DNA from: DASQFI01 sp963780895
GTDB taxonomy: Bacteria > Acidobacteriota > Vicinamibacteria > Vicinamibacterales > SCN-69-37
DNA: 64,000 bases
Assembly: GCA_963780895.1 (NCBI GenBank)
Contig: CAWAEG010000007.1
Span: 186,001-250,000 of the forward strand
Reading direction: 5' to 3'
The notes below the pieces were generated by a model that was not told the DNA's origin, ran no database searches, and saw nothing but the letters and a program-made list of their open reading frames with translations. The position numbers and the translations under genes are program-made. Positions within the stretch are counted from its first letter, which is position 1; each line of letters begins with the position of its first letter. Below are positions 8,737-17,787 of the stretch, one piece after another.

Positions 8737-11091
8737 TCACTGCCGCGCCAGGACCACGCGCATGTCGGCTTCCGTGTCCTTGATCAGCTCTCCGCTCACG
8801 TCAACGGTCGTGTTGTGGAGCGTGCCGGTGAACTTGAACGGTGCCTTGTACTTGTCCCACACGGGCGACCCCGTGTCGGCGCCGCAGACGATGCCCCCGC
8901 CGAGGCCGAGTGACAACGGCATGGTGAGAGGAATATCGACCTGACCCACCAGCTTGCCGTCGATATAGAGCTGACCCTTGCCGGGCGCGCCCTTGCCGTT
9001 CTTGAAATCGGGCTTGCCTGTCACTTCGAATTCGAAGCGCAGTTTGTGGCGGCCCTCCGGAACCGGCACGTTCGACTCGACGTGGAAGAAGTCGCTGCCG
9101 ACGTAGTTGTAGACGTACTGTAGCTTGGCGTTCTGGACGTAGAAGGCAAACCCGCCCTGAACGTCGCCCGCCGAGAGCAACGCGCCTTCCGCGCCGCCCT
9201 TGGGTATCTCGACGTCCGCCGTGATGCTGTGCGGCCGGTTCAGGACCGAGGGGCCGGCGTTGATCGGCACCATCTGCGTGCCCGGGTAGTAGAGGTAGCT
9301 CTTGCGCTCCGCGGCGAGCTGCGGACGCGGGTCGGCGAACCGAAGCGTCCCACGCGAGTCGACCGGCAGGACGTTATATTTGCCCGCCTCGACGTACCAC
9401 ATGGCGATCAACTCGATCAGCTTCGGGCGGTTTTCAGCCGCCAGGTTGTGGTTCTCGGCGAAGTCCTTCTCGACGTGGTAGAGCTCCCAGCCTTTGGCAT
9501 CGAGCTCGGTGAGCTTGTCCTTGTCGATGGGCGCGCCAAAGAACGCACCCGCTTCCTTGAAGGACGTTCCCGGCCACGGGCAGACCGCTCGCCAGCCGTC
9601 GTGATAGATGGACCGATGCCCGAACATCTCGAAGTACTGCGTGATGTGCTTCGAGGGCGCCTTGCCATCGTTGAACGCGTGGGCGAAGCTGTGGCCTTCA
9701 ATCGGCGATTGCGTGACCCCCTTGATCGACGTCGGCGCCTCGATGCCCAGTGCCTCGAGCACAGTCGGCACCATGTCTACCGCGTGTGCGTACTGGGTGC
9801 GCACTTCACCTTTGGCCTTGATGCCCTTCGGCCAGTGGACCACGAACGGATCGCTGATGCCGCCGCGGTAGGTTTCCCGCTTCCAGCGTCGCAGCGGGGT
9901 GTTGCCTGCGAACGTCCAGCCCCAGGCGTAATGATTGAACGTCGACGGTCCGCCGAGCGCGTCGATCATCTCCAGGTTCTGCTTCAGCGAGTCCGGCACG
10001 TTGTTGAAGAACTTGTTCTCGTTCACCGATCCGGTCGGGCCACCCTCGGAGCTGGCGCCGTTGTCGGAGATGAACATGATCAGCGTGTTGTCCCATTCGC
10101 CGATCGTCTTCAGGAAGTTGAACAGCCGGCCATAGTGGAAGTCGGTATGGGTCAGGAAGCCGGCGAAGACTTCCATCATCCGCGCATACAGCTTCTTTTC
10201 GTCGGCCGGGAGGGCGTTCCAGTCCTGCACGTCGGGATCGTGGCGCGAGAGCTCGGCGTCCTTCGGGATGATGCCCAGCTCCTTCTGGCGATTGAAGACC
10301 TGCTCCCGATACGCATCCCACCCGCCGTCGAACTTGCCCTGGTACCGGTCCGCCCACTCCTTCGGCACGTGATGGGGCGCGTGGGCCGCGCCCGGGGCGA
10401 AGTACATGAAGAAGGGTTTGTTGGGTGCGACCTGCTTGGCGTCGGCGATGAAGCTGATGGCCTTGTCCACCAGGTCCTCCGTCAGGTGGTAGCCCTCCTC
10501 CGGCGTCTTCTCGGGCTCGACACTGTGGTTGTCGTAGACCAGCTCCGGGTAGTACTGGTGGGTGTCGCCACCGAGGAACCCGTAGTACCGCTCGAAGCCC
10601 CGTCCGAGGGGCCAGCGATCGTACGGGCCGGCGGCCGAGATCTGGTCGGCCGGTGTCAGGTGCCACTTGCCGAGCGCAAACGTGTTGTAGCCCTTCTGCA
10701 GCAGCATCTCGGAAAGGAAGCCGTTCTCGAACGGGATGTAGCCGTTCCCGCCCGGATACCCGGTCGATCCTTCGGTGATGCACGACATGGCGTTCGAATG
10801 GTGGTTGCGGCCGGTCAGGACGCATGAGCGCGTCGGCGAGCACAGCGCCGTCGTATGCATATTGCTGAACAGCAAGCCGTTCTTCGCGAGCGCGTCGATG
10901 TTCGGCGTGCTGATCGGGCTGCCGTAGCAGCCCATCTGGCCGAAGCCGGTGTCGTCCTGGACTATGAAGAGGACGTTCGGGGCGTTCTCTTTCGCCCGCA
11001 GTGGCTCGGGCCATGCCGGGCTCGAGACATCGAACGTGCGGCCGATCACACCGGTAAATGCGGTTCCGGGTCTGTATTCCTTGAGCGACAT
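8737..11091 (-). CDS. Arylsulfatase, Cys-type (S1 family), copy 2
   Basis: This 784-residue sulfatase is homologous to the copy at 1038-3419 along its full length, but diverged. The metal-site motif is 'VQDDTGFG' and the formylglycine motif C84-S-P-T-R is followed by 'VLTGRNHHSN'. The catalytic core runs to about residue 560 and a LamG-like C-terminal sandwich follows ('SITADVEIPKGG', 'LYIDGKLVGQ'). No signal peptide is visible. A GAGGTG ribosome site precedes the ATG, and a sigma-54 box lies ~70 bp upstream. The gene for an oxygen-dependent maturase (FGE) ends 162 bp upstream, so this copy may be matured aerobically. Confidence 0.93.
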   Translation of the reverse strand: MSLKEYRPGTAFTGVIGRTFDVSSPAWPEPLRAKENAPNVLFIVQDDTGFGQMGCYGSPISTPNIDALAKNGLLFSNMHTTALCSPTRSCVLTGRNHHSNAMSCITEGSTGYPGGNGYIPFENGFLSEMLLQKGYNTFALGKWHLTPADQISAAGPYDRWPLGRGFERYYGFLGGDTHQYYPELVYDNHSVEPEKTPEEGYHLTEDLVDKAISFIADAKQVAPNKPFFMYFAPGAAHAPHHVPKEWADRYQGKFDGGWDAYREQVFNRQKELGIIPKDAELSRHDPDVQDWNALPADEKKLYARMMEVFAGFLTHTDFHYGRLFNFLKTIGEWDNTLIMFISDNGASSEGGPTGSVNENKFFNNVPDSLKQNLEMIDALGGPSTFNHYAWGWTFAGNTPLRRWKRETYRGGISDPFVVHWPKGIKAKGEVRTQYAHAVDMVPTVLEALGIEAPTSIKGVTQSPIEGHSFAHAFNDGKAPSKHITQYFEMFGHRSIYHDGWRAVCPWPGTSFKEAGAFFGAPIDKDKLTELDAKGWELYHVEKDFAENHNLAAENRPKLIELIAMWYVEAGKYNVLPVDSRGTLRFADPRPQLAAERKSYLYYPGTQMVPINAGPSVLNRPHSITADVEIPKGGAEGALLSAGDVQGGFAFYVQNAKLQYVYNYVGSDFFHVESNVPVPEGRHKLRFEFEVTGKPDFKNGKGAPGKGQLYIDGKLVGQVDIPLTMPLSLGLGGGIVCGADTGSPVWDKYKAPFKFTGTLHNTTVDVSGELIKDTEADMRVVLARQ

Positions 11092-11160
11092 CGTTTACAC
11101 CTCGACTAAGAGACCCGCGCGTGCGGGGGATATTGACAGTCGTCCGAGTGAGGTCCTGTG

Positions 11161-11175
11161 GCAAGACGCGGGCCA
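11161..11175 (-). promoter_or_regulatory. Sigma-54 promoter of sulfatase copy 2
   Basis: The minus strand reads TGGCCCGCGTCTTGC, identical over 15 bases to the box before the maturase. The predicted transcript start is near 11149, giving a ~58-nt leader with a GAGGTG ribosome site. It lies in the gap between the FGE stop and the sulfatase ATG. Confidence 0.72.
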
Positions 11176-11252
11176 GACACGCCACCGGAAATCGGTTGTG
11201 AAACGGTGTGACGGTCAGGCCATCCGCCACGACAGGCCGTGAGCGAGTGGCC

Positions 11253-12233
11253 CTACGCAGTCCTGACCAGGCACCGGAAACCGATGTGGGCCATGCCCGT
11301 GTCGATCATCTGCGGCTGCCGGGCGGCGGGACGATAGCGGAGGCAATAGTTGGGCGCGCACAGGTGCGAGCCGCCCTTGACGACCTTCCGAGGAATGCGG
11401 AACTGTGGTTGCCGCGGATCGTAACTCTTCTCCGGTGAGACCACGCGCGGGTTGACGGATCCCATGCAACACGACTTGATCGCCGGATTCGAGCCACGGG
11501 GCTCGTACCAATCACTCGTCCACTCCCACACGTTGCCGGCCATGTCGCACAGACCATAGCCGTTCGGTGGAAACGAGCCGACCGGCGACGTTCCTTCGTG
11601 ACCGTCGGTGAGCAGATTTTGCCAGGGGAACTCGCCTTGCCACGAGTTCACCATGGCCTGGCCATCGGGAAACTCCTCGTTGCCCCACGTGAAGGTCGCG
11701 CCATCGAGTCCGCCGCGCGACGCAAACTCCCACTCGGCTTCGGTCGGCAGCTCTTTGCCCGCCCAGCGCGCATAGGTCTCGGCATCTTCGTACGCGACGT
11801 GGACGACCGGATGGCGAGCCAGCCCTTCGAGCGAGGTGCCAGGGCCCTTTGGATGGCGCCAGTTCGCGCCGGGCACCCACGCCCACCAGTTGGCGTAATC
11901 GCGAAGATTGACGGGTCCCGTTCGCTTCCGGAAGACCATCGAACCCGGAACGAGACTCTCCTGCGGCGCGTCGGGGAAGTCTTCAGGCGTCGGCGCGCGC
12001 TCGGCCACCGTCACATAGCCGGTCGCGTCGATGAAACGGGCGAAATCAGCGTTGGTGACGACGTAAGGATCCATCCAGAAGCCATCAACGATGACCTCAT
12101 GGATCGGACGCTCTTCGGGATAGAAACTCTCCGATCCCATCTGGAATGTCCCGCCCGGTATCCACAGCATGTCTGGATGCGGAGCGGTGTCCGGCATGAT
12201 TTTCAGTGGGTTGGTCGCGTGATTCGGGCTCAT
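11253..12233 (-). CDS. Formylglycine-generating enzyme (SUMF1/FGE family)
   Basis: The 326-residue protein is an FGE-sulfatase domain throughout: 'MLWIPGGTFQMGS' near the start, 'RHPVVHVAYEDAETYARWAG', 'LPTEAEWEFASRGG', 'GLCDMAGNVWEWTSDWY' and 'GFRCL' at the end. The active-site cysteine pair is in 'GGSHLCAPNYCLRYR' (C292, C297). FGE converts the Cys of C-x-P-x-R in sulfatases to formylglycine using O2 and copper. The ATG at 12233 has AGGTGAGGT just upstream; an alternative GTG lies 12 nt further up. It follows the transglycosylase gene by 20 bp. No signal peptide, so cytoplasmic, matching the leaderless sulfatases. Confidence 0.93.
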   Translation of the reverse strand: MSPNHATNPLKIMPDTAPHPDMLWIPGGTFQMGSESFYPEERPIHEVIVDGFWMDPYVVTNADFARFIDATGYVTVAERAPTPEDFPDAPQESLVPGSMVFRKRTGPVNLRDYANWWAWVPGANWRHPKGPGTSLEGLARHPVVHVAYEDAETYARWAGKELPTEAEWEFASRGGLDGATFTWGNEEFPDGQAMVNSWQGEFPWQNLLTDGHEGTSPVGSFPPNGYGLCDMAGNVWEWTSDWYEPRGSNPAIKSCCMGSVNPRVVSPEKSYDPRQPQFRIPRKVVKGGSHLCAPNYCLRYRPAARQPQMIDTGMAHIGFRCLVRTA

Positions 12234-12253
12234 CGTAGACCTCACCTGACCCG

Positions 12254-13792
12254 CTATCGAACTTTGGCTTTCGCGGCCTCGCGGCGGTTTGTCTGTTCCA
12301 TAGCCAGTAGGTATGCCACGTAGTACTTGTAGATGTTGCTCACGTACGTCACGGTTTCGCGGCCGATCCGCTCCGAGGCGATGCGCTCGACGTTGCCGAA
12401 CCAGACGTTCGGATTGAGGCCCCGCTTTTCCGCTTCGCGCCGGAGTTGTCTCACCCGTCCCGGGCCGGCGTTGTAGGAAGCAAACGTCATCAGCGCCTTG
12501 TTCAGGTTGTCCATGGGCTCGTTCGCATAGTACCTGTCGACCATGAAGCGCATGTATTTGACGCCGGCGTGAATATTCGCGTCGACCTGGGCGATGTCGC
12601 CGACGTTGAGCTCCTTCCCGGTGGCCGGCATGACCTGCATCACGCCGATCGCTCCAACCGGGCTCTTGACGTTTTGATCCAGCGTGGACTCCTGGTAACC
12701 CTGCGCCGCCATGAGCAGGTAGTCGACGTTGTACTGGGCGCCGTACTTCTCGAACAGCTTCACGATGCCATAGAATTTCCGCCGCTCCGCCTCAGCCACC
12801 GCGTTCTTGGCGTACTTGACGTCTCCGAGATAGCGGCGTTCGATCACGTTCCGGAACGCATCGCCTTTTCCGTGTTTCTTGACCCACGCGTTGACGGCCG
12901 ATCGCAGCTGCGGATTCTCCTTGCGGATCGCGACGGCCAGGCTGCCGCCGGAGCGCAACGCCACGTCACGGTGGACCCGCACGTCGGTGAAGATCTTGCT
13001 CCAGAATTCGGCCATGTAGTCGTCCACGACGACGATCGGCACGAGTCCCGCGTTGACCATCTCGAGCAGGTCGTCGTCTTCGAGCACCTCCGGCGCCGCG
13101 TCGATCACGACCTCGGGCTTGCCGCGTGCCTTCAACTTCTCGTTCAGGGCGACGAGGCTCGCGTGGTAGGAGCTGCTCTTCCGGACGAATACCTCCTTGC
13201 CGGCGAGGTCGTCCACCGAAGCGATGACCGGCGATCCGGGCCCGGTCACCACGACCTCGCTGACGTTCGTGCGCGTCGGCTCCGAGAACTCGACAATCTT
13301 CCGCCGCTCGGGCGTGACCGTCAGCATGGCTGCGACCATGTCGACTTTGCCGTCAACCAGGGCGGGGAGCAGCAGGTCGCGGGGCAGCGGGACGAACACG
13401 ACGTGCACCTTGGTGAGATTGCCGGTTTTCCGCGCCTCGTTCAGCTCCTTCTCGAACAACGTCAGCGACTCGTACGCGATTCCACGCTGCTCGCCCTGCA
13501 CGATGAAATAGAACGTCCGGTTGAAGGGCACACCGACACGGATGGAGCGGCGTTTGATCTGCTCCTCCAGATCACCTTTGAACGGCGCGTCCATGACCGC
13601 GCGTACGGCGGGTGGAAGCGCGTCGTAGGGCGAGGGCGTGTCAGGTATGGGCGCGTCAGCAGGTGGCGCGACGGCCGGCGCAGGGGCCGCTGCATTCTGA
13701 ACGCTCTGTGTGGTGTTCTCACTGGAACATCCGGCAGCGGCCGCGAGAATCAACAGCGCGACAACGCGCCTGAACCCGATGGACTTCAGCAT
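12254..13792 (-). CDS. mltF: MltF-like membrane-bound lytic transglycosylase
   Basis: The 512-residue lipoprotein starts MLKSIGFRRV, with lipobox Cys in 'LILAAAAGCSS' (C22) and GGAGG before the ATG. A periplasmic solute-binding-protein type 3 domain (about 80-330; 'FKGDLEEQIKRRSIRVGV') precedes a lysozyme-like SLT domain (about 345-490). The catalytic Glu is E368 in 'AAQGYQESTLD', with 'SPVGAIGVMQVMPAT' and 'FASYNAGPGRV'. MltF cleaves peptidoglycan to 1,6-anhydromuropeptides and is regulated by ligand binding to its N-domain. A longer frame upstream of the ATG is unlikely because it would bury the signal peptide. Confidence 0.9.
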   Translation of the reverse strand: MLKSIGFRRVVALLILAAAAGCSSENTTQSVQNAAAPAPAVAPPADAPIPDTPSPYDALPPAVRAVMDAPFKGDLEEQIKRRSIRVGVPFNRTFYFIVQGEQRGIAYESLTLFEKELNEARKTGNLTKVHVVFVPLPRDLLLPALVDGKVDMVAAMLTVTPERRKIVEFSEPTRTNVSEVVVTGPGSPVIASVDDLAGKEVFVRKSSSYHASLVALNEKLKARGKPEVVIDAAPEVLEDDDLLEMVNAGLVPIVVVDDYMAEFWSKIFTDVRVHRDVALRSGGSLAVAIRKENPQLRSAVNAWVKKHGKGDAFRNVIERRYLGDVKYAKNAVAEAERRKFYGIVKLFEKYGAQYNVDYLLMAAQGYQESTLDQNVKSPVGAIGVMQVMPATGKELNVGDIAQVDANIHAGVKYMRFMVDRYYANEPMDNLNKALMTFASYNAGPGRVRQLRREAEKRGLNPNVWFGNVERIASERIGRETVTYVSNIYKYYVAYLLAMEQTNRREAAKAKVR

Positions 13793-13808
13793 TGGGGAGC
13801 CTCCAAGC

Positions 13809-14198
13809 TCACGCTCGAAAGAGCGCGGCGGCAAATGCCAATAGTCCCATGACGGACACAACGGCAGCGACACCCAGAGAAGCTGATCGAGGAAAGACGA
13901 CGCCGTACTCGTCGTGCAGCCGTTTCAGGCTCCGGCGATGATCGACCCCGCTGAAGAGGAGCGCGACCAGACCAGTCCCGATCATGATCATCGCGAAATG
14001 CCGTGGCGAGATCAGCGGGCTTGTCGTCGCCACGATGCTCTTTCCCGCCTCGAATTCAAAGAACTTGTACAGCGTGAACCCGAACGTGATCAGCGAGGTC
14101 GCTGTCCTGACCCAGGCCATCAGCGTGCGCTCGTGCGCGAGCTGTGTGCGGTCGATCGCGAGCCGGGTGCCGGAATCGAGCGGTTTCGTAGTGGTCAT
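13809..14198 (-). CDS. DUF202 (YidH-type) membrane protein
   Basis: The 129-residue protein starts MTTTKPLDSG. It has the DUF202 signature 'DRTQLAHERTLMAWVRTATSLITFGFTLYKFFEF', shown here as two parts (RTQLAHERTLMAWVRTA and the following span), then two more membrane helices near 65-90 and 105-128. DUF202 proteins are small inner-membrane proteins of unknown function. It sits 10 bp after the DUF1622 gene and 16 bp before the transglycosylase, so it is part of one transcription unit. Confidence 0.85.
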   Translation of the reverse strand: MTTTKPLDSGTRLAIDRTQLAHERTLMAWVRTATSLITFGFTLYKFFEFEAGKSIVATTSPLISPRHFAMIMIGTGLVALLFSGVDHRRSLKRLHDEYGVVFPRSASLGVAAVVSVMGLLAFAAALFRA

Positions 14199-14208
14199 CT
14201 CGTCCCCG

Positions 14209-14625
14209 TCAATTGTCCTCTCTCGTTGAGGCCGATCCCGACGACACGGAGGCCCGCGCCACCTGCCAGGGCCATCGCCCCTCCATTTCCACGACCAACG
14301 ACCAGCTGAGGAATGTCCGCACGACGACAAGCGCGCCGAGGATGGCCACGTTCGTCAGCGTGGCGTCGAGCGCGACCGTCCTGACGATGTCAGCCGCCAC
14401 GAGGAACTCGAGCCCGAGCAGGAGTGCCTTGACGAGATGGGTCTTGTAGGACTCGTAGGCGTCGGGTCTGCGCCTGTTCAGGTGGAGCACGTAGCGCGCC
14501 GTGCCGAACACCACCGCAATTACGATGACCGCGACCGCGAGGATCTCGATCAACAGGGCAGATCGCTCCATGAGGATGCGCGCGATCGATTCGACTTCGC
14601 TCGGTTCGAGGACCTGACGCTCCAT
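14209..14625 (-). CDS. DUF1622 membrane protein
   Basis: The 138-residue protein has membrane helices near 22-45 ('LIEILAVAVIVIAVVFG'), 65-85 ('KALLLGLEFLVAADIVRT') and 93-115. The motif 'LGLEFLVAADIV' is typical of DUF1622, a family of unknown function often found near DUF202. The ATG at 14625 has GGAGG seven bases upstream; the GTG 3 nt earlier is less likely. A sigma-54 box lies 22-36 bp upstream, so this is probably the first gene of the operon that runs to the FGE gene. Confidence 0.85.
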   Translation of the reverse strand: MERQVLEPSEVESIARILMERSALLIEILAVAVIVIAVVFGTARYVLHLNRRRPDAYESYKTHLVKALLLGLEFLVAADIVRTVALDATLTNVAILGALVVVRTFLSWSLVVEMEGRWPWQVARASVSSGSASTREDN

Positions 14626-14646
14626 CACGCCTCCGCGACACTGATG

Positions 14647-14661
14647 GCAAGACCCGGGCCA
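14647..14661 (-). promoter_or_regulatory. Sigma-54 promoter of the DUF1622-DUF202-mltF-FGE operon
   Basis: The minus strand reads TGGCCCGGGTCTTGC, differing by one base from the two other boxes, with canonical GG-N10-GC spacing. The predicted start near 14635 leaves a ~10-nt leader containing GGAGG. Confidence 0.68.
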
Positions 14662-14807
14662 GACCTCCGTTCACGCCTATCCGCGCCAGCAGCCAGAAGT
14701 TGCGGGGTTTTCCACCACTGCCCGTGGCGCCTCGCTGACGACGTGGTGAGGCCATCTCAGTGGACCGAGCCAGTGCGGCTCAACGACCTGAAGGTCAAGG
14801 TGAAGCG

Positions 14808-15654
14808 CTAGCGCAACACGAGCGCTGGGTCGCGCTTCTTGACCAGCTTGTCGACGATCGTCTGCATCTTGTCGCGGCGCCGCAGCAGCGAGCGGATCGC
14901 GTCCGCGGACACCCAGGAGCCCAGTACCGGTGGTCAACTGCTGATCGTCCAGCGCCTTCATGCGATCCCAGAGCGCGGCGTCGATGTTGGCCATCTCGTG
15001 GGTCATCTGTTGGGTGTCGGTGAACGCGCGCGAATGATCGATCAGGATGATGTTCCAGGCGGGATCGACGAGCCAGTTCCCAAGATTGGGATCGATGTTG
15101 GCGATCAAGTTATCGATCATCTTCGCTTTGATGATCTGCCTGGTCCAGGCGTCGCGTAGCGCCGCCGGTGGGCTGGGGACGCCACCGAGCTGCTTGAAGC
15201 TCTTCACCGGCGACGCCCACATGACCGCGGCTCCGACGACGCCGTCGACGTTCCGCTCGACCGCTGGCGGAATCATGTCGATTTTCAGAAACGTGTCCAG
15301 TTGGTAGGCGGCAATCTCCGATTTGTAGCTTTCCCAAAACCCGTTGTACCGGCCGGGCTTAATCGGCTTCCAGGTGAAGCTGTCGAACGGACCGCCCGGA
15401 GCCAGATAGGCGCGCCGCGGGCTGGTCACACCGACGCCGATCGCTTCGGTCTTGACCACCTCCGCGTTGCGCAAATACTCCTCGATGGCGTGGCGATTGT
15501 CGATCCAGATCTTGGCGTTCTGAGGCGCAGCCGCGTCCTGCGCCTGTGCGCGTACCGGCGGAAGCGGGGGAATGAAGCCGTGAAGACTGGCCAGCGTAAT
15601 GAAGACGCTGGCCGTCCCGAACCTGCGTCGTGCACGTGCCGCTGCGGTAACCAT
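14808..15654 (-). CDS. Secreted FAM20/HipA-like kinase-fold protein, frame-broken
   Basis: The gene starts MVTAAARARR with a GGGAGGG ribosome site and a signal segment ending near 'PPVRAQA'. Kinase-like features are 'YKSEIAAYQLDTFL' (Glu helix), 'DGVVGAAVMWA', 'IDNLIANIDPNLGNWLVD' (catalytic-loop-like D-x-N) and 'ILIDHSRAF' (DFG-like). This order matches FAM20C/HipA-like atypical kinases. At about 14925-14935 the frame must shift by one base to reach a sensible C-terminus ('RRRDKMQTIVDKLVKKRDP') ending at 14808; without the shift the frame runs on to 14677. About 281 residues when joined. The substrate is unknown. Confidence 0.6.
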
Positions 15655-15776
15655 CGGTCCCTCCCTTGCGTTCCGGATCCCCAAGAATATATCTGCGTTC
15701 GAAGTCCTGCAGAGTGCCTGCCACATGCGGTCGAGGGCGAGCCGGCTCGTGCAGGAACGCGTGCTATCGTCAGGCC

Positions 15777-17648
15777 ATGAAGCGATCCCTGTTTGTGCTC
15801 ACGCTGGGGCTCTCCCTTGTCTCTCTCGCTGTTCCGTTCGCGCAACCGACGCAGCCAGTGCCACCGGCGCAGGCGGCCAACGATGAAACGGCCCGCATCA
15901 ACGCGTGGTTCGAGAAAAAGTTCGCGGAGCAACTCGCCTTCAGCCCGATTCGGCAGACGTTCCTCGGCCGCAAGTCCGGCGCGATCGACGACATGTCCAT
16001 CGCAGGGCGGGACAAAGTTGTCGCGTGGCAGCGGGCGTCGGTCGCCGAAATGCGGAAATCGTTTGACTACGCCAAGCTCAGCCCCGAGGCGCAGACCTCA
16101 TACGACACCTGGATCTATCAGCTCGAACAGACCGAGGCCGCCCTCCCGTTTCGAACCAACGCATACATCTTCGAACAGATGAACGCGATCCATGCATTTT
16201 TCCCCCAGCTCCTGATCGCCTTTCATAAAGTCGATGGCGCGTCCGACATGAGCGCCTACATCAACCGGATCCGCGAATCCGGGCGCGCGCTGCGGCAATT
16301 GATCGAGGTCTCGAAGGCCAATGCGACGGAACGCGTCCGGCCGCCGCGCTTTGCGTTCAACTTCGTGATTGATGAGTCCACGAAGGTCATCACCGGCGTC
16401 CCGTTCGATGAGAGCGGCACCGATAGCCCGGTGTGGGCGGACGTCAAGACCAAGATGAGCGAGCTCCAGAAAGAGGGCGCCATCGATCAGAAACAGGCCG
16501 ACACGATGCTGGCCGAGGCGCGAGCGGCATTGACCGGTCCGTTCAAGACGGCATACCTGGAGCTCATCGCGTGGCAGAAGCAGGACCGCGACAAAGCCCC
16601 GGAAAAGACCTCCGGCGTGAGCGCGCTGCCGAATGGCGCGGCGTACTACAGGGAACGACTGGCCAATCAGACGACCACGACCATGACGGCCGATGAGATC
16701 CATGCGGTCGGCCTTGCCGAGGTCGCGCGCCTGCGAGCCGAAATGGTGGCGATCAAGGACGAGGTCGGCTTCAAGGGTGACCTGCCGGCCTTCTTTGCGG
16801 AACTGCGCGACAACAAGGACAACCCGACCTATTACTACGCGGACACAGACGAGGGCCGAGAGGCCTACATCGCGGACGCCACCGCCGCCATCAACAAGAT
16901 CAAAGCGGTGCTGCCCAAGTACTTCGGCATCCTGCCGAAGGCCGACCTGGTCGTGCGCCGCGTCGAGGCGTTCCGTGAGCAGCCCGGCGCTGCGCAGCAC
17001 TATTTCCCCGGCACGCCTGACGGATCGCGGCCAGGCATCTATTACGCGCACCTGTTGGATATGAAGGCGATGCCGAAATCCGAGCTGGAAGTCATCGCGT
17101 ATCACGAGGGCCTTCCTGGGCACCACATGCAGATTTCGATTGCCCAGGAACTCACGACCGTGCCGACGTTCCGGCGTCAGGCCGGGTTCACCGCGTATTC
17201 AGAAGGTTGGGGACTGTACTCGGAGTGGCTGGCCCGCGACATGCCAGGCACCTATCTGACCCCGTACTCCCGCTTCGGCCGGCTCGGTTCCGAAATCTGG
17301 CGGGCCATCCGCCTGGTGGTCGACACGGGCTTGCACGCCAAGGGATGGTCTGAGGAGCAAGCCGTGCAGTACTTCCTCTCCAACTCGGCCACAACAGAAG
17401 CGCAGGCGCGCTCGGAGATTCGGCGCTACATGGTGCTGCCGGGCCAGGCGACCAGTTACAAGATCGGCATGCTCAAGATCCAGGAGCTGCGGCGCAAGGC
17501 GGAATCGGCCTTGGGCGCGCGTTTCGACATTCGTGCCTTCCACGACACCGTGCTCGGCGGCGGCGCGTTGCCGCTGACGATCCTCGAGAAACGTGTCGAT
17601 CGCTGGGTCGCGTCACTGGGGCCCGCGATCGGGCGTCGCGTTCGATAA
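15777..17648 (+). CDS. DUF885 family secreted metallopeptidase-like protein
   Basis: The 623-residue protein has a signal peptide (MKRSLFVLTLGLSLVSLAVPFA) followed by a long helical region. The DUF885 core has the metal-site motif 'AYHEGLPGHHMQ' (H443, E444, H448), then 'AYSEGWGLYSEWLARDM' and 'FLSNSATTEAQARSEI'. DUF885 proteins are related to M32/M3-like metallopeptidases and are abundant in Acidobacteriota; the substrate is not known. The start was taken at the ATG that opens the signal peptide; a longer frame from 15666 has no support. Confidence 0.9.
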   Translation: MKRSLFVLTLGLSLVSLAVPFAQPTQPVPPAQAANDETARINAWFEKKFAEQLAFSPIRQTFLGRKSGAIDDMSIAGRDKVVAWQRASVAEMRKSFDYAKLSPEAQTSYDTWIYQLEQTEAALPFRTNAYIFEQMNAIHAFFPQLLIAFHKVDGASDMSAYINRIRESGRALRQLIEVSKANATERVRPPRFAFNFVIDESTKVITGVPFDESGTDSPVWADVKTKMSELQKEGAIDQKQADTMLAEARAALTGPFKTAYLELIAWQKQDRDKAPEKTSGVSALPNGAAYYRERLANQTTTTMTADEIHAVGLAEVARLRAEMVAIKDEVGFKGDLPAFFAELRDNKDNPTYYYADTDEGREAYIADATAAINKIKAVLPKYFGILPKADLVVRRVEAFREQPGAAQHYFPGTPDGSRPGIYYAHLLDMKAMPKSELEVIAYHEGLPGHHMQISIAQELTTVPTFRRQAGFTAYSEGWGLYSEWLARDMPGTYLTPYSRFGRLGSEIWRAIRLVVDTGLHAKGWSEEQAVQYFLSNSATTEAQARSEIRRYMVLPGQATSYKIGMLKIQELRRKAESALGARFDIRAFHDTVLGGGALPLTILEKRVDRWVASLGPAIGRRVR

Positions 17649-17787
17649 GGCCGCTTCTGTCGACGGGAAACGGCCTCCTCAACCCGGGCTAGCGACACGC
17701 GTTCCGCTCGCCGGCATTGGTGACACCACGTATCTGCGACTGACGACGTGGGGATGTCTTGGGGTTTGAGTTGGGAGAGGCGATTCG

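Noticed and set aside
9229..10827. 532-codon open frame on the plus strand
   Set aside because: Antisense shadow of sulfatase 2; Arg/Val/Leu-rich composition and no motif.
12446..13852. 468-codon open frame on the plus strand
   Set aside because: Antisense to the lytic transglycosylase, which has clear catalytic and lipoprotein motifs.
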